A stretch of 64,000 bases of DNA from Phreatobacter sp. (GTDB lineage: Bacteria; Pseudomonadota; Alphaproteobacteria; Rhizobiales; Phreatobacteraceae), in assembly GCF_016793595.1 (NCBI RefSeq), contig NZ_JAEULY010000002.1:186001-250000 (forward strand), given 5' to 3'. The position numbers were made by a program, and so were the translations under genes. This document shows, piece after piece, positions 8,862-17,581 of the stretch. Numbering within the stretch: position 1 is the stretch's first letter; every line of letters begins with the position of its first letter. The notes under the pieces are model-generated. The model was given only the letters and a program-made list of their open reading frames with translations, was not told the DNA's origin and did not search any database.

Positions 8862-10451
8862 ATGGCCCCCCGCGTACTCATCTCCGATGCCCTGTCGCCC
8901 GCCGCCGTCCAGATCTTCAGGGATCGCGGCGTCGAGGTCGATTTTCAGCCGGCCCTCGGCAAGGACAAGGACAAGCTCGCCCAGATCATCGGCGACTATG
9001 ACGGCCTCGCCATCCGCTCGGCGACCAAGGTCACCCCGGCGATCCTCGCCAATGCCAAGAACCTCAAGGTGATCGGCCGCGCCGGCATCGGCGTGGACAA
9101 TGTCGATATCCCGAACGCCACCTCCAAGGGCGTCATCGTGATGAACACGCCGTTCGGCAATTCGATCACCACGGCCGAGCATGCGGTCGCGATGATGTTC
9201 GCCATCGCCCGCCAGATTCCCGACGCCGACCGCACCACGCAGGCCGGGCAGTGGGAGAAGAACAAGTATATGGGCGTCGAGCTGACCTCGAAGACGCTCG
9301 GCATCATCGGCTGCGGTAATATCGGCTCGATCGTCGCGGACCGGGCGCTGGGGCTGAAGATGAAGGTCATCGCCTTCGACCCCTACCTCTCGCCGGAGCG
9401 CGCCATCTCGATCGGCGTCGAGAAGGTGGAGCTGGAGGAGCTCCTGCGCCGCGCCGACTTCATCACCCTGCACGTGCCGATGACGGCGCAGACCAAGAAC
9501 GTGCTGTCGCGCGAGGCGCTCGCCAAGACCAAGAAGGGCGTGCGGATCATCAACTGCGCGCGCGGCGGTCTGGTCGACGAACAGGCGCTGCGCGATGCGC
9601 TGGATTCCGGCCACGTGGCGGGTGCGGCCTTCGACGTGTTTTCCGAGGAGCCGGCGACGTCCAATCCGCTGTTCGGCCATCCGAACGTGATCTGCACGCC
9701 GCATCTCGGCGCGGCGACGACCGAGGCGCAGGAAAACGTCGCGCTGCAGGTCGCCGAGCAGATGTCGGACTATCTGCTTGCGGGTGCCATCACCAATGCC
9801 GTCAACTTCCCGTCGATCTCGGCGGAGGACGCACCGAAGCTGCGGCCCTTCGTGGCGCTCGCCGAGAAGCTCGGCTCGTTCCTCGGCCAGCTCACGGAAG
9901 CCCCGATCAGGGGCATCCGCATCGAATACGAAGGCAAGGTGGCCGATCTCAACGTGCGTCCGCTGACGGCGGCTGCGGTGACCGGCGTGCTCAGGCCATT
10001 CCTGTCCGACATCAACATGGTCAACGCGGTTCCGATCGCCAACGAGAAGGGCATCACCGTCGACGAGGTGAAGCGCGAGGCGCCGGGCGGCAACCTGGAA
10101 AGCCGCATCATGATCACGGTCGAGGCCGAGGACATGCCGCGCCATGCCGCCGGCACGGTTCTCGCCGACGGCAAGCCGCGCATCGTGGAAATCCGCCACA
10201 TCGCCATGGACGCGGAATTCGCCGACCACATGCTCTACGTCCGCAACGACGACAAGCCGGGCTTCATCGGCCGGTTCGGCTCGCTGCTCGGCGATGCCGG
10301 GGTCAACATCGCGACCTTCAACCTCGGCCGCGACAAGCCGGGCGGGGACGCCATTTGCTTCGTGGCGGTGGACGAGCGCATCTCCGACGAACTGCTCGCC
10401 AAGATCCACGAGATCCCTCAGGTGAAGCGCGCCCGGCGGTTGGCGTTCTGA
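8862..10451 (+). CDS. serA: D-3-phosphoglycerate dehydrogenase SerA
   Basis: NAD-dependent first step of serine synthesis, 3-phosphoglycerate to 3-phosphohydroxypyruvate. The 529 residues are the long form: an N-terminal catalytic region, NAD-binding motif GxGxxG at G150-G155, catalytic R234 (NCARGGLVDE), E263 and H281 (TPHLGAAT), then an intermediate ASB-type domain from about residue 320 and a C-terminal ACT domain (about 455-529) that senses serine in many homologues. The start at ATG 8862 has GGAG nine bases upstream, just outside the repeat element. It is cotranscribed with serC. Confidence 0.96.
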   Translation: MAPRVLISDALSPAAVQIFRDRGVEVDFQPALGKDKDKLAQIIGDYDGLAIRSATKVTPAILANAKNLKVIGRAGIGVDNVDIPNATSKGVIVMNTPFGNSITTAEHAVAMMFAIARQIPDADRTTQAGQWEKNKYMGVELTSKTLGIIGCGNIGSIVADRALGLKMKVIAFDPYLSPERAISIGVEKVELEELLRRADFITLHVPMTAQTKNVLSREALAKTKKGVRIINCARGGLVDEQALRDALDSGHVAGAAFDVFSEEPATSNPLFGHPNVICTPHLGAATTEAQENVALQVAEQMSDYLLAGAITNAVNFPSISAEDAPKLRPFVALAEKLGSFLGQLTEAPIRGIRIEYEGKVADLNVRPLTAAAVTGVLRPFLSDINMVNAVPIANEKGITVDEVKREAPGGNLESRIMITVEAEDMPRHAAGTVLADGKPRIVEIRHIAMDAEFADHMLYVRNDDKPGFIGRFGSLLGDAGVNIATFNLGRDKPGGDAICFVAVDERISDELLAKIHEIPQVKRARRLAF

Positions 10452-10515
10452 GGCGGCCTCGTTGCCGAAAGCGGGTGCGGTACAATCGCCGCACCCGATT
10501 CGCCGAAAGCTCGCC

Positions 10516-10965
10516 ATGTCGACTGTCGCCCGCCTGTTCTTCGGTTTCGTCGTCGGCGCACTCGCCGTCCTTCTGGTCCATCAGCTGACAATCTGGGGCC
10601 TGTCGCGCGTCGGGGTGACGGCTGTTTCGCTGTTCCCCATGCGCGCCAACCTGCCCTGGGCGATCTCGGCGACGGCCCAGCAGGCGGTGATCGGCGGCCT
10701 CTGGGGCCTTCTCTACATCCTGATCTGGGATCGCTGGGGCCGCTACGGCGTGGTCCGGAGCGCGCTGTTCGGCGCGGGCTTTGGCCTCATCGGCCCCGCC
10801 ATGGTGCTGTGGATCGTCTGGCCGCTCATCTGGGGCACGCCGCTGTTCGGCGGCGGCTCCATGGGGCGGATCGCGGTCGTGGCTCTGACCGCCGTCGTGT
10901 TCGGCATCGGGCTCGCCTGGCTCGTTCAGGTCATCAACGGCTTCATGCGCCACGCGTCGCGCTGA
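10516..10965 (+). CDS. Small integral membrane protein, unknown function
   Basis: The 149-residue protein starts at ATG 10516. Four hydrophobic segments are visible: residues about 5-25 (ARLFFGFVVGALAVLLVH), 50-70 (ISATAQQAVIGGLWGLLYIL), 85-110 (ALFGAGFGLIGPAMVLWIVW) and 118-140 (IAVVALTAVVFGIGLAWLV). No motif identifies a family. It starts 64 bp after serA and may be at the end of that operon, but nothing links it to serine metabolism. It converges on the EamA gene with a 7-bp gap. Confidence 0.75.
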   Translation: MSTVARLFFGFVVGALAVLLVHQLTIWGLSRVGVTAVSLFPMRANLPWAISATAQQAVIGGLWGLLYILIWDRWGRYGVVRSALFGAGFGLIGPAMVLWIVWPLIWGTPLFGGGSMGRIAVVALTAVVFGIGLAWLVQVINGFMRHASR

Positions 10966-10972
10966 GCCGACC

Positions 10973-11860
10973 TCAGGCTCGCTTGCCGCTCTCCGCGATG
11001 GCGATGCCGCCGAGCACCAGAACCAGCGCCACGGCGTGATACCAGGCGAAGGTCTCGCCGAGGATCAGCGGGCCGAGAATCGCCGCCCAGACCGGCACCA
11101 GATTGACCCAGAGACCGGCCCGCCCCGGGCCGATCAGCTCGACGCCGCGCATGAACAGGAGCTGGGCGACGAAGCCCGGCAGTACCGACACGTAGAGGAT
11201 GATCAGCCAGCCGGTGAGGTCCGGCCACCGGGCGGTCCCGTGGATCGTCTCGGCGGCGACCAGCGGCAGCGACGAGACCAGCGCCACGAAGGCCAACGCC
11301 AGGAAGAAGGGTTGCGGCGAGATTTTCGGCCGGTCGCGCAGCGCGACCGTGTAGGCCGAATATCCGAGGCAGGCGACCAGCATGATGACGTCGCCGAAAT
11401 TGAAGGCGAGGCCGGTCAGCACGGACAGATCGCCGCGCGCCGCGAGCAGAACGATTCCCGCGATCGCCACCACGATGCCGATCGCCTGGAGGATCGTGAT
11501 CGGAGTGCGATAGACGAGGAAAGCCCCGGCCAGCACCATGACCGGTATCGCGCCCTGGATGATGCCGATGTTGACGGCCGTGGTGTAGAGCGCGGCGATG
11601 TAGAATAGCGCGTTGAAGCCGGTGAAGCCGATGACGCCCATCACCGTCAGCCACTTCCAGTTGGCCCGGATTTCCGGCCATTCGCGGCGCAGCGCCGGGG
11701 CGGCGAGAGCCAGCATCAGGATGAGCGTGCCCACCCAGCGCAGGTTGGTCAGCACCATGGGCGAGACATGGCCGATGGCCAGCCGGCTGGCGATGGCATT
11801 GCCAGACCAGATCAGCGTCGTCGCGGCGAGGATGAGGTAGGGGCGGTCGTAGAGACGCAT
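10973..11860 (-). CDS. EamA/DMT family transporter
   Basis: The 295-residue inner-membrane protein has ten predicted helices in two EamA halves: residues about 5-140, with IWSGNAIASRLAIGHVSP and ALYTTAVNIGIIQGAIPV, and about 150-290, with GYSAYTVALRDRP and GPGRAGLWVNLVPVWA. Family members export metabolites or drugs; the substrate cannot be read from sequence. It starts at ATG 11860 and converges with the small membrane protein gene. Its upstream side faces the pst promoter region. Confidence 0.88.
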   Translation of the reverse strand: MRLYDRPYLILAATTLIWSGNAIASRLAIGHVSPMVLTNLRWVGTLILMLALAAPALRREWPEIRANWKWLTVMGVIGFTGFNALFYIAALYTTAVNIGIIQGAIPVMVLAGAFLVYRTPITILQAIGIVVAIAGIVLLAARGDLSVLTGLAFNFGDVIMLVACLGYSAYTVALRDRPKISPQPFFLALAFVALVSSLPLVAAETIHGTARWPDLTGWLIILYVSVLPGFVAQLLFMRGVELIGPGRAGLWVNLVPVWAAILGPLILGETFAWYHAVALVLVLGGIAIAESGKRA

Positions 11861-12095
11861 GCGGGGCGGGGCCTTGATGGGCGCGTACTATAACCGGCCG
11901 CCCCGACCCTCGACAGGCCGGCCCGACGCAGCCGTGCAATGTCCGCATGCGGTGCCCAAGGTCGCTCCCCGGCGCGCCCTGAACCGTCTGCCGAGGCCGC
12001 CCGCGCGATGGCCGGAAACGGTTACCGCGGATGCGCCTGGAATTGCGACGAAATTCATCTAGATGAAATAACCTCATGAAATATCGCGGGAATGC

Positions 12096-12124
12096 CTTTC
12101 ATGTTTCTGTCGTGGAGAGGTCAT
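12096..12124 (+). promoter_or_regulatory. Pho box (PhoB-binding site) upstream of pstS
   Basis: Three heptamers in 11-bp register, CTTTCAT-GTTT-CTGTCGT-GGAG-AGGTCAT, match the PhoB consensus CTGTCAT-N4-CTGTCAT, with the third arm weaker. It lies about 105 bp before pstS. The rest of the 367-bp gap 11861-12227 contains no gene I can recognise. Phosphate-starvation control of pst is established for this family and is inferred here. Confidence 0.8.
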
Positions 12125-12227
12125 AGAAGTATCGCCCGACGGCCTTATCCAAGGCCTCGCATCCCTTGTCCGACCTGCCGCATCCGATGCGCTGGACGAG
12201 GTTCCTTCCCAAGGACAGGAGCGCCCT

Positions 12228-13253
12228 GTGAAACTTCCCCTCTTCCTCTCCGCCGCCGTCGTCGCGATCGGCGGCGCACTGGTCGCGCCCGGCGCCGCCG
12301 AGGCTCGCGACCGTATCCAGATCACCGGCTCGTCGACCGTGTTCCCCTTCACCACCGCCGTTGCCGAGCGCTTCGGCCAGCGTTTGGGCAAGGCTCCGAT
12401 CGTCGAATCGACCGGCACCGGCGGCGGCATGCGCCTGTTCTGCGGCGGCGTCGGCGTCAGCACGCCGGATGCGGCCAACGCCTCGCGCCGCATCACCGCT
12501 TCCGAGTTCGAGACCTGCAAGAAGAACGGCGTCACCCCGATCGAGATCGTGGTTGGTTTCGACGGCATCGTCTTCGCCAATTCCAAGCAGGGTCCGGCGG
12601 TCCAGCTCTCGCTCGAGCAGATCTTCCTGGCGCTCGCCGCCAAGGTTCCGAACGCCCAGGGCCAGCTCGTCGACAACCCGAACCGCAACTGGTCGGATAT
12701 CGCGCCGAACCTGCCGAACGCCAAGATCGAGGTGCTCGGGCCGCCGCCGACCTCCGGCACCCGCGATGCCTTCAACGAACTCGCCATGCTCGAGGGCTGC
12801 AAGGCCGTCCAGCGCCGCATGAACGTGCAGATCGACGCCCGCGCCTGCCAGCAGCTGCGCGCTGACGGCGCCTTCGTCGAGGCCGGCGAGAACGACAACA
12901 TCATCGTCCAGCGCCTCGTCGCCAATCCGGGCGCCTTCGGCGTGTTCGGCTACTCCTTCCTCGAAGAGAACCGCGACAAGATCCAGGGCGCCCGCATCAA
13001 CGGCGTCGAGGATTCGATGGAGAACATCTCCTCGGGCAAGTATCCGCTGTCGCGCTCGCTCTACGTCTACGTGAAGAAGGAGCATATCGGCGTCGTCCCG
13101 GGCCTGCAGGAATTCATCAACGAGTACGTCTCCGACGCCGCGATGGGCGAGGACGGCTATCTCGAGAAGAAGGGCCTGGTGCCGCTGCCGAACGAGCGCC
13201 GCGAGGCGGTGGCCCGCGCCGCGCGCGCCGCGACGGGCCTTGCCGGTCTCTGA
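12228..13253 (+). CDS. pstS: Phosphate ABC transporter substrate-binding protein PstS
   Basis: Periplasmic high-affinity phosphate receptor. The 341-residue protein starts at GTG 12228 behind AGGACAGGAG. It has a signal peptide (MKLPLFLSAAVVAIGGALV, cleaved near AEA/RD). Phosphate-binding loops are visible: ITGSSTVFPFTTAVAERF, ESTGTGGGMRLFC and PPPTSGTRDAFNEL. It is followed by pstC after a hairpin and is the first gene of the pst operon. The protein is the longer type with an internal GFDGIVFANSKQGP and VFGYSFLEENRDKI, typical of alphaproteobacteria. Confidence 0.96.
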   Translation: MKLPLFLSAAVVAIGGALVAPGAAEARDRIQITGSSTVFPFTTAVAERFGQRLGKAPIVESTGTGGGMRLFCGGVGVSTPDAANASRRITASEFETCKKNGVTPIEIVVGFDGIVFANSKQGPAVQLSLEQIFLALAAKVPNAQGQLVDNPNRNWSDIAPNLPNAKIEVLGPPPTSGTRDAFNELAMLEGCKAVQRRMNVQIDARACQQLRADGAFVEAGENDNIIVQRLVANPGAFGVFGYSFLEENRDKIQGARINGVEDSMENISSGKYPLSRSLYVYVKKEHIGVVPGLQEFINEYVSDAAMGEDGYLEKKGLVPLPNERREAVARAARAATGLAGL

Positions 13254-13268
13254 CCTCTGCGACGACAA

Positions 13269-13298
13269 GGCGGGGCCCGGATCGCGCCGGGCCTCGCC
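13269..13298 (+). terminator. GC-rich hairpin between pstS and pstC
   Basis: A 12-bp stem with one G-T pair, GGCGGGGCCCGG / CCGGGCCTCGCC, and a 6-nt loop, but no T-run. It begins 16 bp past the pstS stop. It is more likely an RNA stabiliser or partial attenuator that keeps PstS more abundant than the permease than a full terminator. Confidence 0.6.
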
Positions 13299-13350
13299 AC
13301 CTGCCTGACCTGCCCGCGGCCGCGGGCGTCCACAGCGGACGGCTTTCCCG

Positions 13351-14730
13351 ATGTTCCTGCCCCTGTTCGGCCTGCTGGTGGTGATCACCATCGCCTGTTT
13401 CGTGATCGGTCGCAGCCGCTCGATCGCACTCGCGGGGGTCAACTACGCGAGCATGCACTCGCGTCCCGGCTATCACGGGTGGTGGCTGGCGCTGATGACC
13501 GCGGGACCCGCCTTCATCGTCCTCATCGTCTGGTCCATCGCCGCGCCGCGCATCGTCCGCTCCATGCTGCTGTCGCGTTTCCAGGAGCAGATTTCCGGCT
13601 TCTCCAACGCTCAGATCGACGGCTTCTGGCGCGACCTTCAGGCGCTCGCCACCGGCGGCACGCCCGGCATCCGCGACACGCTGCGGCAGGATGCGGCGGT
13701 CGCCTTCGCCTCCCTCTGGAACACCTCGAACATGGCGATGATCGCCGTGATGGCGGCGGCCGGCATCGCCGGCTTTCTCTACGCGTGGAGCGCGATCAGC
13801 CCGGCCTTCCGTGCCCGCCACAGTGTCGAGAAGCTGGTCAAGTTCCTGCTCGCCGCCTCGGCGACCATCGCCATCCTGACGACGATCGGCATCGTCCTCT
13901 CGCTGATCACCGAGTCGATGCGCTTCTTCTCGATGGTCAGCCCCATCGACTTCCTGTTCGGCCTGACCTGGACGCCGCAGCAGATGGCGTTCCGCGCCGA
14001 TCAGGTCGGCGGCAACGCGGCCTTCGGCTTCATCCCGCTGCTGACCGGCACCCTGCTCATCACCTTCATCGCGATGATCGTGGCAGCGCCGCTTGGCATC
14101 ATGGCGGCCGTGTACCTGTCGGATTACGCGACGCCGCAGATCCGTGCGGTCGGCAAGCCGGTGCTCGAAATCCTCGCGGGCATCCCGACGGTCGTCTACG
14201 GCTTCTTCGCGGCGCTGACCGTTGCGCCCTTCATCCGCGTCACCGGATCCTCGCTCGGCCTCGATGTCGCATCGGAGAGCGCGCTCGCCGCCGGCGTCGT
14301 CATGGGCATCATGATCGTGCCCTTCGTCTCCTCGCTCTCGGACGACGTCATCAACGCGGTGCCGCAATCGCTGCGCGACGGCTCGATGGGCCTCGGCGCG
14401 ACCAAGTCGGAGACGATCCGCAAGGTGGTGCTGCCGGCGGCGCTGCCCGGCATCGTCTCGGCGCTGGTCCTCGCCATTTCCCGCGCCATCGGCGAGACGA
14501 TGATCGTGGTGATGGCCGCCGGCCTTGCCGCCAATCTCACCCTCAACCCGCTCGAAGCGGTCACGACGGTCACCGTGCAGATCGGCACGCTGTTGACCGG
14601 CGACCAGGAGTTCGACAGCCCCAAGACGCTCGCCGCCTTCGGCCTCGGCCTGGTGCTCTTCGTGATCACGCTCTCGCTCAACCTCGTCGCCCTGCGCGTC
14701 GTCAAGAAGTATCGGGAACAGTATGACTGA
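13351..14730 (+). CDS. pstC: Phosphate ABC transporter permease PstC
   Basis: One of two inner-membrane permeases of the phosphate importer. The 459-residue protein is longer than E. coli PstC because of an N-terminal extension with two extra hydrophobic segments (residues about 2-20 and 45-65) and a periplasmic stretch. The binding-protein-dependent transport domain occupies about residues 220-450, with the EAA-type cytoplasmic loop SLRDGSMGLGATKSETIRKV and the following VLPAALPGI. It overlaps pstA by 8 bp, which implies translational coupling. Start ATG 13351. Confidence 0.95.
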   Translation: MFLPLFGLLVVITIACFVIGRSRSIALAGVNYASMHSRPGYHGWWLALMTAGPAFIVLIVWSIAAPRIVRSMLLSRFQEQISGFSNAQIDGFWRDLQALATGGTPGIRDTLRQDAAVAFASLWNTSNMAMIAVMAAAGIAGFLYAWSAISPAFRARHSVEKLVKFLLAASATIAILTTIGIVLSLITESMRFFSMVSPIDFLFGLTWTPQQMAFRADQVGGNAAFGFIPLLTGTLLITFIAMIVAAPLGIMAAVYLSDYATPQIRAVGKPVLEILAGIPTVVYGFFAALTVAPFIRVTGSSLGLDVASESALAAGVVMGIMIVPFVSSLSDDVINAVPQSLRDGSMGLGATKSETIRKVVLPAALPGIVSALVLAISRAIGETMIVVMAAGLAANLTLNPLEAVTTVTVQIGTLLTGDQEFDSPKTLAAFGLGLVLFVITLSLNLVALRVVKKYREQYD

Positions 14731-16561
14731 CGTCTCGCTTCCCCGGGTCGCCACCGATCTGCATACCAACGACCAGGCGCGCCGGCGGTTGAAGGCTCGC
14801 TACCGCTCGGAGTTCCTGTTCCAGGCGCTCGGGCTCGGTTCCCTGCTGGTCGCGGCCGGGTTCCTCATCATCTTCCTGACAACGATCGTCGGCCAGGCCA
14901 TCCCGGCCTTCACGCAGAACTATCTGAAGCTGAACGTCGAGCTGAAGCGCGAGGACCTGAATCCGCAGAACGCCTCGGGGGCGGCGCTCGGGCAGGCCAT
15001 AGGCGGGGCGAATTTCGACGCTCTGGTGAATGGCGGCCTGCGCGGCTACTTCCCGTCGCTGACCGACCGCACGTCGCGCCGCGCGCTCGGCAACATCATC
15101 TCGTCCGGCGCGCCGTCGATCCTGCGCCGCGAGGTCATCGCCAATCCGGGCTGGCTCGGCACGACGCAGTCGGTCTACGTGCCGCTCGACGACAATGCCG
15201 ATCTCTATCTCAAGGGCCTGACCACCCAGGCCACGGTCGCGCCCGGGCAGGGCGAGCTCGGCGTCTCCGGGACGTCGGGCACGGTGCAGCTCTCCTCCAC
15301 GGTGACCAATTTCCAGCCGGTGCTGGCCGCCATCAAGGCCCAGCTGACGCAGGTCGTGTCCCGCTTCGATCGCGATCTCGCCGGTCGCCTGCGCGTCATC
15401 GCAGGGCAGGAGCGGGACGTCGCGGCGCTGGAACGGGCGGTCCTCGCGGCCCCGGCAAGCGACCGCGAGCGGGCGCAGCAGCGCCTCGAGGCCGAACAGC
15501 GCCAGCTCGCCGCCTCGCGCAATGAGGCCCAGAAGCTGCGCGAGCGGATCGCCGGCCTCAATGCCCGCATCGTCGGCGCCGACCGCTCCGAGGCGCTCGA
15601 CAACACGATCTCCAGCTATTTCGTCCGCATCAACGGTGGCGTGATCAAGCTGACCCAGGTTCAGAGCGCCAATGCGACAGGCGAGGTGATCCTGCCGCCG
15701 TCGGGCACCAACGTCGCCAAGGCGGGCGACTGGCAGATCGTCACCATCGCGCAGCCGGAATCGAACCGCCGCATCAACGACCGCGAGATCATCTATCTCG
15801 ACTCGTTGAAGGAACGCGGCCTCGTGGAGCGCCGCGTCTCCCGCGAGTTCTTCTTCGGCGGCGCCTCGCGCGAGGCCGAACTGGCGGGCGTCTGGGTCGC
15901 CATCGTCGGCTCGTTCCTGACATTGTTCATCACGCTCGCCATCTCGTTCCCGATTGGCGTCGCCGCGGCGATCTATCTCGAGGAGTTCGCGCCGAAGAAC
16001 CGCATCACCGAGATCATCGAGGTGAACATCAACAACCTCGCGGCGGTGCCCTCGATCATCTATGGCCTGCTCGGTCTCGCGGTGTTCCTCAACGTCTTCG
16101 GGCTGCCGCGCTCCGCGCCGGTGGTCGGCGGTCTGGTCCTGGCGCTGATGACCCTGCCGATCATCATCATCGCCTCGCGCGCGGCGATCCGGGCCGTGCC
16201 GCCTTCGGTGAAGGAAGCGGCGCTCGGCGTCGGCGCATCGCACCAGCAGGCGGTGTTCCATCACGTGCTGCCGCTGGCCATGCCCGGCATTCTGACCGGC
16301 ACGATCCTCGGCATGGCCCATGCGCTCGGTGAAACCGCGCCGCTGCTGATGATCGGCATGGTTGCCTTCGTCGTCGACAGCCCCGCCGGCCTCGCCGATG
16401 CCGCGACCCTTCTCCCTGTTCAGATCTTCATGTGGGCGGACTTCCCTGAAGCCGCCTTCCAGAACAAGACCGCCGCGGCCATCGTGGTGCTGCTGGTCTT
16501 CCTGATCTGCATGAACGCGGCGGCCGTGTTCCTGCGCAAGAAATTCGAGCGTCGCTGGTAA
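14723..16561 (+). CDS. pstA: Phosphate ABC transporter permease PstA with large periplasmic insertion
   Basis: The second permease of the phosphate importer. It has 612 residues, against about 430 for most DUF3333-type PstA. Residues 1-165 hold a first helix (32-60) and the DUF3333 region (YVPLDDNADLYLKG). The core permease is residues 385-612, with the EAA loop SVKEAALGVGASHQQAVFHH. Between them residues about 166-345 form an insertion rich in Gln, Arg, Glu and Ala, including a predicted coiled coil at about 225-285 (DVAALERAV, RLEAEQRQLAASRNE). Because it lies between the first helix and the core it should be periplasmic. The function of the insertion is unknown. Start ATG 14723 overlaps pstC. 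Confidence 0.94.
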   Translation: MTDVSLPRVATDLHTNDQARRRLKARYRSEFLFQALGLGSLLVAAGFLIIFLTTIVGQAIPAFTQNYLKLNVELKREDLNPQNASGAALGQAIGGANFDALVNGGLRGYFPSLTDRTSRRALGNIISSGAPSILRREVIANPGWLGTTQSVYVPLDDNADLYLKGLTTQATVAPGQGELGVSGTSGTVQLSSTVTNFQPVLAAIKAQLTQVVSRFDRDLAGRLRVIAGQERDVAALERAVLAAPASDRERAQQRLEAEQRQLAASRNEAQKLRERIAGLNARIVGADRSEALDNTISSYFVRINGGVIKLTQVQSANATGEVILPPSGTNVAKAGDWQIVTIAQPESNRRINDREIIYLDSLKERGLVERRVSREFFFGGASREAELAGVWVAIVGSFLTLFITLAISFPIGVAAAIYLEEFAPKNRITEIIEVNINNLAAVPSIIYGLLGLAVFLNVFGLPRSAPVVGGLVLALMTLPIIIIASRAAIRAVPPSVKEAALGVGASHQQAVFHHVLPLAMPGILTGTILGMAHALGETAPLLMIGMVAFVVDSPAGLADAATLLPVQIFMWADFPEAAFQNKTAAAIVVLLVFLICMNAAAVFLRKKFERRW

Positions 16562-16594
16562 GCGGCCCCCGCGCCCTCAAGAGGATGTAAGCAG

Positions 16595-17416
16595 ATGAAC
16601 TCGCTTCCCACGTTCGAGATCGCAGCGGCGGCCACGGCCAATGCACCCGCGACGCTCGGCCGGCCGAAGATCACCGGCCGCAACGTCAATGTCTTCTATG
16701 GCGACAAGCACGCCATCAAGGACGTGAACGTCGACATTCCCGAGCGCTCGGTGATGGCCTTCATCGGCCCGTCGGGCTGCGGCAAGTCGACCTTCCTGCG
16801 GTGCATCAACCGCATGAACGACACCATCGCCATCTGCCGTGTCACCGGCGACATCCACATCGGCGAACAGGATATCTACGACAAGTCGCTGGACGTCGTG
16901 CAGCTTCGCGCGCGCGTCGGCATGGTGTTCCAGAAGCCGAATCCGTTCCCGAAGTCGATCTACGAGAACGTCGCTTACGGCGCGCGCATCCATGGTCTCG
17001 TCAGGAGCAAGACCGACCTCGACGAGGTCGTGGAAACCTCGCTGCGCAAGGCCAGCCTCTGGAACGAGGTGAAGGATCGGCTGCACGATTCCGGCACGGG
17101 CCTCTCCGGCGGTCAGCAGCAGCGCCTGTGCATCGCCCGCGCCATCGCGGTGTCGCCCGAGGTGATCCTGATGGACGAGCCCTGTTCGGCGCTCGACCCG
17201 ATCGCGACCGCCCGCATCGAGGAGCTGATCGACGAACTGAAGCAGAACTTCACCATCGTCATCGTCACGCACTCCATGCAGCAGGCGGCGCGCGTGTCGC
17301 AGCGCACGGCCTTTTTCCACCTCGGCGTGCTGGTGGAGGAGGGGACGACCGACCAGATCTTCACCAATCCCGTCGACACCCGCACGCGCGACTACATTAC
17401 CGGCCGCTTCGGCTGA
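16595..17416 (+). CDS. pstB: Phosphate ABC transporter ATP-binding protein PstB
   Basis: ATPase that powers phosphate import. In its 273 residues it shows Walker [10 protein letters not shown] (58-66), the Q-loop [11 protein letters not shown], signature [14 protein letters not shown] and Walker [14 protein letters not shown], with a PstB-specific CINRMNDTI after Walker A. It starts 34 bp after pstA with an AAGAGGATGTAAG ribosome site. Unlike most alphaproteobacterial pst operons, no phoU or phoB follows; a hairpin and an unrelated gene come next. Confidence 0.97.
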   Translation: MNSLPTFEIAAAATANAPATLGRPKITGRNVNVFYGDKHAIKDVNVDIPERSVMAFIGPSGCGKSTFLRCINRMNDTIAICRVTGDIHIGEQDIYDKSLDVVQLRARVGMVFQKPNPFPKSIYENVAYGARIHGLVRSKTDLDEVVETSLRKASLWNEVKDRLHDSGTGLSGGQQQRLCIARAIAVSPEVILMDEPCSALDPIATARIEELIDELKQNFTIVIVTHSMQQAARVSQRTAFFHLGVLVEEGTTDQIFTNPVDTRTRDYITGRFG

Positions 17417-17550
17417 TGCCGGCGGCCCGATCGCTGTCCAGCACGCCGTTGACGTGGTGCGGCAAGCGGGTTTTCCGGAAATTCCCCGGAATCCCGGCCA
17501 GTGACCGCCGCTCTTCCGCCCCGTGGCGGCCCAATTCCCCAAAGTAATCT

Positions 17551-17576
17551 CGGCGCTCCTTCCATCTGGAGCGCCG
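17551..17576 (+). terminator. Hairpin after pstB that also covers the next ribosome site
   Basis: Perfect 9-bp stem CGGCGCTCC / GGAGCGCCG with an 8-nt loop, then TTGCC. It can end pst transcription, but its downstream arm contains the only GGAG in front of the start at 17582, so it may instead limit translation of that gene. Confidence 0.6.
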
Positions 17577-17581
17577 TTGCC

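Noticed and set aside
8784..10517. Minus-strand frame of 577 codons opposite serA
   Set aside because: Shadow of serA, running through the repeat element with no homologous-looking content.
13117..16321. Minus-strand frames opposite pstC and pstA
   Set aside because: Asp/Arg/His-rich shadow frames of the permease genes.
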